The notes beneath the pieces were generated by a model. It saw nothing but the letters and a program-made list of their open reading frames with translations, was not told the origin of the DNA and did not search any database. From assembly GCA_030430725.1 (NCBI GenBank), contig JAUIKP010000108.1, positions 1 to 8,950 on the forward strand: DNA of 8,950 bases, in the 5' to 3' direction. The position numbers and the translations under genes were made by a program. This DNA comes from Nitrospiria bacterium. GTDB taxonomy: Bacteria; Nitrospirota; Nitrospiria; Nitrospirales; UBA8639. Below are positions 1 through 7,800 of the stretch, one piece after another (position 1 is the first letter of the stretch; each line of letters starts with the position of its first letter).

Positions 1-27
1 GAGGCCCTACACAGAAGAGGAGTCGAC

Positions 28-795
28 GTGAAGTTGTGGTCTGCCTATGGGTTGATAGTGGGTCTGCTTGTCTGTTCGGCGTGCGCCGACGCCCCTTATC
101 TTCGAAATCAATACGAAACGGCCTGCGCGGTACCCGATCTTGAACTGGCAGAAGCCTGGGATTTGCTGGAGGAAGCCCGATCGACTCCTGGCGGATGCGA
201 CCGCGACTCCCGGGGAATAGATCGTTGCCGTGCGCTGCACCGTGAAATCGAAAGAATTGCGTTTGTGTGTCCCAACCATATTCCTTCTTTGATGACGACG
301 GCTGTTCTGGCCTATGAGGACAAGGATTTTCCCAAAGCCGCGGAACGGCTCGCATCCATTTTAAATTTGGTCAAAGTGCATCCGGATGCGGCGGTGTTAC
401 GGGCACGGATTGCTCTGGAAGAAGGGAATGTCCCGTTTGCCCTTTCTTTCCTGAAGCATCGCATGGAGCTGTCTCCTGACCATGCTCAGCTCCGGGAGGT
501 GTATGCGGCCAGCCTGTTTCTTTCCGGGCGACTTGAAGAAGCCAAAGCTCAATTGGTGGTGGCTGAACAACTGGGAGCGCCCCGATGGCGGGTTGCGTAT
601 CATCTGGGGCTGTTTGAAGAACGGAAGGGAGAGCTACAAAAGGCCCGCCTGCTCTACCAGGAGTCTGCGGATTTAAAGGCTGACTGGAATCTACCCGTTT
701 CCCGGTTGCATGGGCTCTTGGCCAAGCCTCTTTCGGGTAAAAAGCCGTCTGCTCCGGATGGAGGTTATTTCGAGCTTCCTTCGCCTCTCAAGTAG
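28..795 (+). CDS. TPR-repeat protein, probable exported lipoprotein
   Basis: A 255-residue protein starting at GTG 28, chosen because GAGGAG (17-22) lies 5 bases upstream. The N-terminus has a Lys at residue 2, a hydrophobic core (about 8-15) and the sequence VCSAC, so Cys19 is a possible lipidation site. The lipobox is atypical, with Cys rather than Leu at -3. Residues 33-81 contain four cysteines (33, 57, 67, 81) that could form disulfides if the protein is exported. From about residue 86 to 219 there are four TPR-like helical pairs of 32-35 residues, with the usual small and aromatic positions (for example the stretches around AVLAYEDKDFPKAAERL and ASLFLSGRLEEAKAQL). The tail (about 232-255) is Pro/Gly/Lys-rich and probably disordered. 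TPRs normally bind partner proteins, so a scaffold role in the envelope is inferred. The partner is unknown. Its promoter and any upstream operon partner lie outside the window. Coding status is secure; the exact function is not. Confidence 0.85.
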   Translation: MKLWSAYGLIVGLLVCSACADAPYLRNQYETACAVPDLELAEAWDLLEEARSTPGGCDRDSRGIDRCRALHREIERIAFVCPNHIPSLMTTAVLAYEDKDFPKAAERLASILNLVKVHPDAAVLRARIALEEGNVPFALSFLKHRMELSPDHAQLREVYAASLFLSGRLEEAKAQLVVAEQLGAPRWRVAYHLGLFEERKGELQKARLLYQESADLKADWNLPVSRLHGLLAKPLSGKKPSAPDGGYFELPSPLK

Positions 796-809
796 GAGCG
801 TGTTTTTTT
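782..809 (+). terminator. weak candidate intrinsic terminator after the TPR gene
   Basis: A run of seven T (803-809) begins 8 bases after the stop codon of the TPR gene. It is preceded by a short imperfect stem: CG plus CTC at 782-787 can pair with GAG plus CG at 796-800, with a bulged C and an 8-base loop. The stem is weak, so the call rests mainly on the T run and its position. Confidence 0.22.
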
Positions 810-1020
810 GTATCTACGAAACCCGCGCTCTCCCTGGCCGGTCGGCCATCAAAGGTGAGGAGGAAAAACCTCGAGCGTCTCTCTTTTTTGAGGGATTAAG
901 GACAGGTACAGCCCTTTTACCCTGGCTCATGTGTTGCGTGTTTGTCTCTTTCTGTTGCCGGATGTTTGGGGGCAGCCGTTATGTTCGGGCACGACCCGGT
1001 TGAATGATTCCCCTCTATGG
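796..1020. other. convergent intergenic spacer
   Basis: This spacer lies between the rightward TPR gene and the leftward acyl-ligase fusion gene. No reading frame in it looks coding. It contains a small GC-rich inverted repeat at 835-848 (TGGCC, loop GGTC, GGCCA) and another at 986-998 (CGGG, 5-base loop, CCCG). Neither is followed by a T run on either strand, so neither is a canonical terminator. The second lies 23-35 bases past the stop codon of the leftward gene and could still mark its 3' end. Confidence 0.5.
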
Positions 1021-3726
1021 TTAAAGAGATGCCACGGCATCCCGGATTTGTCTTGTGGCGCGAAGGTGAGGGTCTTCCCCTCTGGATGTCCATGTTTCCA
1101 CCATGGCTGGGGTGAAGGTTTGACCTTCGCCAAAGGTGAGGGAGATGGGATGACGTTGAGGAGCCTTGGCACCGGGGGGCCAGACCTGAAAACTCCCCTC
1201 GATTTTGACCGGGATAATTGGGATATGTAATTCACAGGCAAGAACCCCAAGACCTTTCTTGAATGGAAGGAGCTGCCCGTCAAGGCTCCGTTCCCCTTCG
1301 GGAAAAATCAGGAGGCTTTTCCCGTTCCGGAGAAGGGCGACTGAGGCCTTGAGGACGTTGACCAAAGGCGTCTCCGGCCCGACGGGAATCACATGACCCA
1401 CGTGTGCTACCCATCGACGAAATGGTGATCGAAAGAACGGTTCCCAGCCAAGAGTATAGAGTTGCGAAAAGACGGATGGCGGCACGGTCGCCAAAATAAT
1501 AAAGGGATCAACAAAACTCAGATGGTTGGCTGCTAGGATAAAAGGTCCCTCCTTGGGTAGATGTGTGAGGCCTTTGACGGTCAAGGGAAAGGCTAGACGT
1601 GAGAGGCTTCCGACAATAGCCATACCGATCTGCCCGATGATTTTGTTCCCTCTGGAAAGCGGCGAGAGGACCGTCTTTTCCAGGACTGGAGGGAGTGGGG
1701 TTTCGAAGATCTGATGCCAGGAGGTCCTTGTCTCTGTGTGTTCGGCGGGATTGTGCTTGAGGGCCAGGAGTTTGGTCATGACATCACGCACCGTAACGAC
1801 TTCACCCATGAATGTTTCCGGAACCGGTCCCAACCGGCTTTCGATGGCTGCTTGGAATTCGACACGTTTCAACGAGTCGAATCCCAAATCCAGATCCAGA
1901 TGATCGTCCATCCGTAGAGCGGGATCGGCTGAAACCATCCCGACAAGCGTTTGGATAACTGCCTGGCCGATGGTGGTTTGGCGAATCTCCTGGTCGGTCT
2001 TGGATTCTTGCTCGAGTGCGGGTTCAACGGTAGTCTGCTTAGACTGCATCATGGCACGCACAAGATGTCGCTGGATTTTCCCTAAGCGCGTACGTGGGAG
2101 GGGATCTTTGATGAAGGTCACACCACTGATCCGTTTGTAGGAGGGAAGGGTTGCGGCGACACTATTCAGGGCATCTTTGATGTAGGTGCCGGAATCATGA
2201 ATTTTGTGTTCTCGTAAATAATCGAAATTAGGTACGACCACGGCATGAAGATGTTCACCCTCTTCGCCGGAGCGGGGGAGTCCGAGAATGCAGAGTTCGG
2301 CAATTGCCGAATTCTGCTGGTATGCGTCTTCCAATTCTTCTGGAAGAATGTTTTTTCCTCCAGGTGTGACGATTAGTTCCTTGATCCGTCCGGTGAGAAA
2401 CAGGTATCCGTCTGAGTCCAGATAGCCCAGATCTCCGGTAAAAAACCAGCCATCACGAATAGCCTCTGCCGTTTCAGCCGGTGCTTGGTCATAGCCCTTC
2501 ATCACATTGGGCCCGCGTACCACCACTTCTCCAATCCCTTCTTCGTTTGGCTGATCGATTCGTATCTCGACGCTGGCGAGTGGTGGACCGACGGAACCCG
2601 GTTTTTGTCGAGACGAAGAACTGAAGGCAATCACGGGCGCCGTTTCAGTGAGCCCGTACCCTTCCCGAATGGTAAATCCCAGACTGCTTAAGTCTTTCGA
2701 GATCTGTGGGTCGAGTTTGGCTCCGCCGGAGCACAGAAGTCGAAGCGAGGAACCAAATCGGCGGTGAACAGGGGTAAAGATCCGTCGTCCCGGATTCCAT
2801 GGGGTATGGGTTCTCACCAAATCTGACAGGCCGAGTAGGAGCGTGATGAATAGACGCATGAACGCGGGACGCCGGCCGAGTTCTTCAAATATTGACCGAC
2901 GAATCATGGAAAAAATTTGCGGAACTCCCACTGCGATCGAAATTCCGGTCTCATGGATACATTGCACCAGATCCGGTCCCTTGAGTGAAGACAAGAAGGT
3001 CATTCTGGCGCCCAGGAGAATGGGGACGAGGTAAGCGATCATGAAGGGGTAAGCATGGTGCAGAGGGAGCATTACTAAAAAGTTATCTTCCGGTCCCGCT
3101 AAATCTTTCTCCATGATGTCTTTGGCGTTGGCCATAAAATTGCGGTGAGTGAGTAACACGCCTTTAGGTTTTTTAGTGGTGCCGGAGGTATAGAGCAACG
3201 AAGCCACGTCGTCCGGATTCACTTGCCGATCGACCGACGGTTTTTGCTGTCCTTGTGATATGAGATCCTTCATGGACAGGTGGGGAGATGTGGTAGTGGA
3301 ATCTATGCTCACGACGGTGATTGTGTTTGGAAGGTATTGAATCAAGGACACGGTTTTTGAGCTGACGAAGACCAACCGACTATTGGAAGCGGTGAGGAAG
3401 GACAACAGTTGCTCCTGGGGCATCTGAATATCCAGTGGAACGGCTGTGGCGCCGACCGTGAGGATGCTCAGATGAGCCATCACCCATTCCGGACAATTTT
3501 CAGCCAAGAGGGCGACGCGATGTCCCGGACGAAGTCCGCGTTCATGAAGGCTGCTCGCCAAGCCTTGAACGTGCATCGACACTTCCCCGTATGTGTATTG
3601 TCGATAGCCCTCTCCTTCTTTTCTTTGCATGACCACATGATCGGAGGCGATGCCTGAGAGTGCAAAAAACGCCTCAGGAATAGTATCTGGGAGATTTTTG
3701 GGAGCGATGGGAGGAGCCTGAATCAT
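1021..3726 (-). CDS. acyl-AMP ligase / acyl carrier / PlsC acyltransferase fusion
   Basis: A 901-residue protein with start ATG 3724-3726; AGGA (3734-3737) sits 7 bases upstream. Residues 1-560 form an AMP-forming acyl-CoA/acyl-ACP synthetase: P-loop YTSGTTKKPKG (179-189), YGLTET (357-362), GWFFTGDLG (426-434), GRIKELIV (446-453) and the C-terminal catalytic lysine in PRTRLGK (Lys550). Residues about 580-655 are an acyl carrier domain with LGFDSLKRVE; Ser618 would carry the phosphopantetheine arm. Residues about 700-901 are a PlsC/LPLAT acyltransferase with NHLSFVD (HX4D at 735-740) and FPEGERS (808-814). All key residues are intact. The likely work is to adenylate a fatty acid, load it on the built-in carrier and transfer it to a lysophospholipid or glycerol phosphate at the inner leaflet. 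E. coli Aas joins the same two enzyme types in the opposite order and without a carrier domain. Domain assignments are strong; the substrate and acceptor are inferred. A 358-base gap upstream suggests its own promoter. Confidence 0.93.
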   Translation of the reverse strand: MIQAPPIAPKNLPDTIPEAFFALSGIASDHVVMQRKEGEGYRQYTYGEVSMHVQGLASSLHERGLRPGHRVALLAENCPEWVMAHLSILTVGATAVPLDIQMPQEQLLSFLTASNSRLVFVSSKTVSLIQYLPNTITVVSIDSTTTSPHLSMKDLISQGQQKPSVDRQVNPDDVASLLYTSGTTKKPKGVLLTHRNFMANAKDIMEKDLAGPEDNFLVMLPLHHAYPFMIAYLVPILLGARMTFLSSLKGPDLVQCIHETGISIAVGVPQIFSMIRRSIFEELGRRPAFMRLFITLLLGLSDLVRTHTPWNPGRRIFTPVHRRFGSSLRLLCSGGAKLDPQISKDLSSLGFTIREGYGLTETAPVIAFSSSSRQKPGSVGPPLASVEIRIDQPNEEGIGEVVVRGPNVMKGYDQAPAETAEAIRDGWFFTGDLGYLDSDGYLFLTGRIKELIVTPGGKNILPEELEDAYQQNSAIAELCILGLPRSGEEGEHLHAVVVPNFDYLREHKIHDSGTYIKDALNSVAATLPSYKRISGVTFIKDPLPRTRLGKIQRHLVRAMMQSKQTTVEPALEQESKTDQEIRQTTIGQAVIQTLVGMVSADPALRMDDHLDLDLGFDSLKRVEFQAAIESRLGPVPETFMGEVVTVRDVMTKLLALKHNPAEHTETRTSWHQIFETPLPPVLEKTVLSPLSRGNKIIGQIGMAIVGSLSRLAFPLTVKGLTHLPKEGPFILAANHLSFVDPFIILATVPPSVFSQLYTLGWEPFFRSPFRRWVAHVGHVIPVGPETPLVNVLKASVALLRNGKSLLIFPEGERSLDGQLLPFKKGLGVLACELHIPIIPVKIEGSFQVWPPGAKAPQRHPISLTFGEGQTFTPAMVETWTSRGEDPHLRATRQIRDAVASL

Positions 3727-3767
3727 TTGATTTTCCTGAAAGTGACGTCAAGAACGATGAGAAACCA

Positions 3768-3796
3768 AGTCTACCCCAAAGAGGGCATTCTTCCAA
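3768..3796 (-). promoter_or_regulatory. candidate sigma70-type promoter of the lipid fusion gene
   Basis: On the minus strand, TTGGAA (3796-3791) and TAGACT (3773-3768) are separated by exactly 17 bases, each differing from the consensus hexamer at two positions. Transcription would start about 35 bases before the ATG at 3726, leaving room for the AGGA ribosome site. This is a consensus match only. A second possible pair, TTGTTT (3815-3810) and AAGAAT (3792-3787), lies a little further upstream. Confidence 0.35.
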
Positions 3797-3827
3797 GACC
3801 AGACTTGTGAAACAACACCAGTCTTGG
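3793..3827. repeat. inverted repeat overlapping the candidate -35 box
   Basis: CCAAGAC (3793-3799) and GTCTTGG (3821-3827) form a perfect 7-bp inverted repeat with a 21-base spacer. The same stretch also holds two imperfect direct copies, ACCAGACTTG (3798-3807) and ACCAGTCTTG (3817-3826). The left arm overlaps the candidate -35 hexamer of the lipid gene, so a regulator bound here could block transcription. An operator role is inference from position. Confidence 0.35.
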
Positions 3828-3981
3828 TAGATCAGACAGGGATTAGCGTAAAGGATTTATTGGGAATTTGGGGAAGGTTTAGATCATAGGCAGGCAGGAA
3901 TTTTCAACCAAAAGGAAAAACACTCACAAAAAGTCTAGAGTCTTCTGTTTGGTTGTGCAGCGTTTACAGCTGAATTCCCAT

Positions 3982-4000
3982 CCTTAATTGAGAATCAAGG
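3982..4000 (-). other. short AT-rich hairpin downstream of the sensor-NTPase pair
   Basis: Read on the minus strand, CCTTGATT, loop CTC, AATTAAGG can pair over 8 bp with one G-U wobble. It lies about 85 bases past the stop codon at 4085. It lacks a following T run, so it is at best a weak RNA 3'-end structure. The position fits a terminator or processing site of the upstream pair, but the evidence is thin. Confidence 0.2.
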
Positions 4001-4084
4001 AGTTCTACGGAAGTCTTCGGGGAAGGGGCATGGCCCAAAAAGGTCCGTCCAGAATTTCCTTGAGGCGATGAGAGTATGAACAGT

Positions 4085-4831
4085 CTATGACGATGCGCCC
4101 TTGGGTTTTGAGATGTCAGGAATTCCTTGGAGAAGAAGAGGCACGAGTGAGATCACCGCAGGCAATGCGGTTCGTAATTCTTCTTGGGTAAAAATCAACA
4201 GTAAAATAATGGTTCCCAGGCCCAGTCCAACAGGAACCTTTAAAGCTTTCCAAATACTCTGACCTTTTTCCTGTTCCTGTTTTTTCAGTTCGTCGCGTTC
4301 TCCGGCCATTCGAACGAATTCTCGAAAACTGGTATTCATCAACTGCAAGTCAGGATCAAAAAGAATTAAACCCTTTTTGAGTAAGGGCTCCAACCCTGGG
4401 TGTTCAATATGAATATATCGATCCTTAGCTACATGATATAGGGCTAATTGTTCATCCACGGTCAGAGATTGCCAAATTTGCTCGTAATAGCCTTTTGCCA
4501 TCTGGAAGATAGCTTCCCTTACGGTGTCCTCGGTCACCCTGTCCTTTAAATCCTTTAGGAGTAGATTGGAATAGATGTCATTGAGACTCCTAAGAGCCGG
4601 ACTGGCGCGGCATTCGTCGTGTATGAATTTTTCTAATTTCTCCCTGAGGGTTGAAGCATTCTTCGGGGCGTCCCCTTGTGTGGAGATGAGATTTTGAACG
4701 TGAAACATATAGAAGGAACCCAACAGAGAATGCCATCTGGCTTCCTCGGGACCGAGTCTTGCCTCGGTCTCATCGAAACGGAATGAAAACGGGTCAACGT
4801 TCGAGAAAATGGTAGTAGCGAATTTTGACAT
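4085..4831 (-). CDS. NTPase-completing partner: sensor strand, winged-helix-like region, membrane anchor
   Basis: A 248-residue protein starting at ATG 4829-4831, with AAGGAA 7 bases upstream (AGG ends 9 bases before the ATG) and only 4 bases after the stop codon of the 1271-residue gene. It opens with ATTIFSNVDPFSF (5-17), a hydrophobic strand ending in Ser/Asn-x-Asp-Pro that resembles the strand after Walker B in P-loop NTPases; no Walker A is present. Residues 28-108 are helical. Residues about 113-173 (YYEQIWQSLTVDEQLALYHV to the stretch ending SFREFV) look like a winged helix of the type that follows STAND/AAA-like NTPase cores. A charged linker (175-190) leads to two hydrophobic segments (about 198-214 and 221-236), a probable membrane hairpin. 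The most likely role is to complete and tether the NTPase encoded just upstream. I know of no function assigned to this family. It could be a true separate subunit or the product of a one-base frameshift in a formerly single gene. Confidence 0.85.
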   Translation of the reverse strand: MSKFATTIFSNVDPFSFRFDETEARLGPEEARWHSLLGSFYMFHVQNLISTQGDAPKNASTLREKLEKFIHDECRASPALRSLNDIYSNLLLKDLKDRVTEDTVREAIFQMAKGYYEQIWQSLTVDEQLALYHVAKDRYIHIEHPGLEPLLKKGLILFDPDLQLMNTSFREFVRMAGERDELKKQEQEKGQSIWKALKVPVGLGLGTIILLLIFTQEELRTALPAVISLVPLLLQGIPDISKPKGASS

Positions 4832-4847
4832 GGATTCATTCCTTCTC
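4829..4847 (-). promoter_or_regulatory. ribosome site and translational coupling junction
   Basis: The ribosome site of the 248-residue gene lies inside the last codons of the 1271-residue gene. On the minus strand the order is GAGAAGGAA, TGA stop (4838-4836), ATCC, ATG (4831-4829). Such spacing normally means that ribosomes ending the first gene restart on the second, giving linked amounts of the two proteins. The second frame is offset by one base from the first, and its own upstream frame is closed by a TAG at 4855-4853. Confidence 0.6.
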
Positions 4848-7800
4848 TTTATCTAAAGCCAAAATTTTGGTGATGATTTTTCCTAACCCTGTATCCTGTT
4901 TTATTTCCACAACCAAGTCACCAATGGTGATTTTTCTTTGTTTTTCGGTATCGGTCGAGGAGACAGTTTTTTGTTCTTCGGGGGTTTCCTGGGTATGGGT
5001 AAATAACCACTCCAGAAACGCTAGTTTCTTGAAATTGTGACTCGGGTTTTTCCATTCGGTGTCCAGGTGGTCGATAAGAATTCGGCCTGTTTGCCCATTC
5101 TGAAGCCTCAAGGCCTTAATCTGATCTTTTACGTGAGTTTGCCATGTCTCTGGTGGATGGGCTTTCAAGTCGAAATAAATCGTATTGTGTGGGGAATCTT
5201 TTTTTATTTGACGCGCGCAAGTTGTTTTCCCTTGCCCTGGAAACCCCAATATAAGATTTTGGGAAAGCCCTTGGGAGGCAAGGGATTTTCCAAGAGTATC
5301 GAGGGAGAATGGCGGATGGACACCAAATGATAAAAAGACCGTACGATCGGCAATAAATTTAGGAATCCTAATAAGCCAAACCAAAAATACGCTTCCCAGA
5401 ATGATATACAGGAACAATCGATCCACCGTCTTTTTTTCCCGGGTTGGAAGTGCATTTTTCAGGAACCAGGGGCGCAAAGGAATAGTGGTTCCAAGTTGAA
5501 GTGCAGGTGAGAATTGAGAATCCCCAGATTGGGGAGCGGTTTTCCAGGACTGAATGTACAGAACAACCTGGTCCGCTTGGATGTTCCAAGCCATTCCTGG
5601 CCGAGAAAGGTTCTTTCCGGAATGACCTAAGGATTCAGGAGGCCAGGCCCCACCGATGAACCCCCATAAAGAGCTTCCTTTTAATAAGGGCACAAAAGGA
5701 TGACTCACGATGGTAAAACCCCACTCAAAAAGCCCAGCTTTATTACTGGTATGAGTGGGGAGTTTTTTGCATCGTTTCCAGAAAGTGTCAAAAAAGAAGT
5801 CAGGATTTATTCCATAGGACATGTTGGATACTCTATAAGGGGAGGAAGCTTGGAAATTTTCTGAACAGTCCGCCGACAAATCGAGGCCAATGGCATGTGT
5901 TTGCCCTTTCCAATGCGAGAAAGGGACGAAACTTTTCCGAGAAGTTTCAACGGATTTGAAGGTTTCCAATAGTTGAAACTGCGTGAACAATCTCATCTGC
6001 ATTTGAAACACGCTTGAAAAGCAACCATAGGCTGGAAGGGTCCCCAAAATTAGCAAAAGTGATGATGCAAGCAGTGCATAACTGCGGGGATAAAAGAAGG
6101 ACGACTTCTTTTGCATGAATTGTGATAGGCGATGAAGATTACAGCCTACCCATCCATCTTTGGAGGGAACTTTAAAAAGGAAGAGGAAGGTGACAGCCTG
6201 AGCGAAGAGAATAACTAAAGGTATGCCTAGTCCAAGAAAAAACTGTCTAGCTGGATAATCCGATGAACTTCGAAGGAGAATAAATCCCACAACAAAAGCC
6301 ACGATGTTAAATATGAACAGCATGAAATACGCATCAGTGTGGTGGGGTGTGGGCCAAAGCCAAGGAGCCTTTCGGTGGGAACCTGGTCGCTTGAGAAACA
6401 TCCAAAAAGCCCCGTATAAGATAAGGGACCAAAGTCCGTAGAAACTTCCGGCAATAAGAAGGCCCATTAAATTCACGGACCGTAATAATTCTTTATCTCG
6501 ATAAACGACTAGCGACCAAGGAACCGTCTCCAAGGGCAGCAAATAAAAGCTCGTGGAATTACCCCAATACGATCCCTCAGCATGCCCCGCGGTTTTAGCG
6601 GATAACAGTTCTCGGAGGGTGGTATTGTTATCGGTTTCGACTAAAAATTGTTCCCTCAGATTGCGCCCTCTTTCGGAATGAAATAACACCCGATGATCAC
6701 TCTCATCAATAACAGCAAATCCCACTCCTGGAGATAAAATGATAGGATCCATCAGCGAGGCGAACTTAAATTCCATAGCAGCAACCCAACCAGGTGGTTT
6801 CGATTGGCCTGGGGAACTGGGCATGGAAGCGACCACCGTATACAACCCCGTTGTCCAAGAAATAATTGGCTGCAAAAAGAAGGATTGATAGTCTTTTTGA
6901 GAAGTAATTTCTGAACTCTCGGATTGGGGTAATAACCACAAACCTGGGGAAGGGCTGAGAATGGCCTGAACGTACGGTCTCTCCTTTAATGAGACATTTT
7001 TTGTAACGCCTTGAACTGGCTTTCCCTCAAATTCTTTTTTAGTCCAATTAATACGAAGGGAGCCATCCTGGTCCATCCAAAAAGCATAGAGAAAGTCGGA
7101 ATAACAGGGAACGCCTCCACCTTTTGTAATGTCTACTCGCCCTGGCAGACAGGGGTTTTTAACTTGTTCTTCTAAGAGTACCGAGCGCTTCCCTGGAGGT
7201 TGCTCACCTGCTGCCTCACCGTTCAGGAGAGCAAAGTCGCTTTTAAGGGATGGACTACGGTCGAATTCTTGAAGGGTAAACAAAATTGAAGAAAGTTCAT
7301 GCACAAATTTTTCCTTAATGTCTTGGGCAGATTGTTCCATTTGATGCTGAAGCTGTTGTTGCCCTTCCCAATACACGGCCAGATCTAACCCCAAAAAAGT
7401 TGCCAATCCGGTTCCAAGAAGAGCAGATAACACCAAGGCCAGAACATGAGAGGACCGGAGTGGATCGGTCGTTCCCATCATTTTGAGGTGGAAAAGAGGA
7501 AGCGCCAGGATTAAAATCAACAGAAGAAACATCACCCCTAAGAGGGTGGTTGAAGAAATGGCTAAGGCACTATTGTGAAATTTTTCTTCATCAACTAATC
7601 CCACGAGAATCCATTCTTGTCTTTCAATTCCGGGGATCCAAACAGCCTTCGTGAAGACTTCGTAAGAATGGCCTGGGACAGAAATACTAAATCGATGACT
7701 CCCACTCTTGTGTGATCCTTCTTTTTCAGGTAACACTTGTGGTTCCTGTTGAGGACTGAACAGGGTGTCCCAAAAAGATCCTGGAGATTTTTGTTGGGTC

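Larger units (their letters stand above)
3727..4084. other. intergenic region upstream of the lipid fusion gene
   Basis: This 358-base stretch has no convincing reading frame on either strand. It separates the end of the leftward sensor-NTPase pair from the leftward lipid fusion gene, so it should hold the terminator of the former and the promoter of the latter. It contains a candidate promoter (3768-3796), a 7-bp inverted repeat with a 21-base spacer (3793-3827), and a short AT-rich hairpin (3982-4000). No GC-rich hairpin with a T run is visible on the minus strand after the stop codon at 4085. Confidence 0.6.

Noticed and set aside
835..848. TGGCC-GGTC-GGCCA hairpin as a bidirectional terminator
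   Set aside because: No T run follows on either strand; the stem is short.
710..1003. 97-residue rightward frame in the convergent spacer
   Set aside because: It starts inside the TPR gene in another frame, lacks a ribosome site and has no recognisable pattern.
927..1283. 118-residue leftward frame across the 3' end of the lipid gene
   Set aside because: Most of it overlaps the PlsC-coding part in another frame, where the real frame has clear motifs.
4026..4037. GGGC-CAT-GCCC hairpin as terminator of the sensor-NTPase pair
   Set aside because: The stem is only 4 bp with a 3-base loop, and no T run follows on the minus strand.
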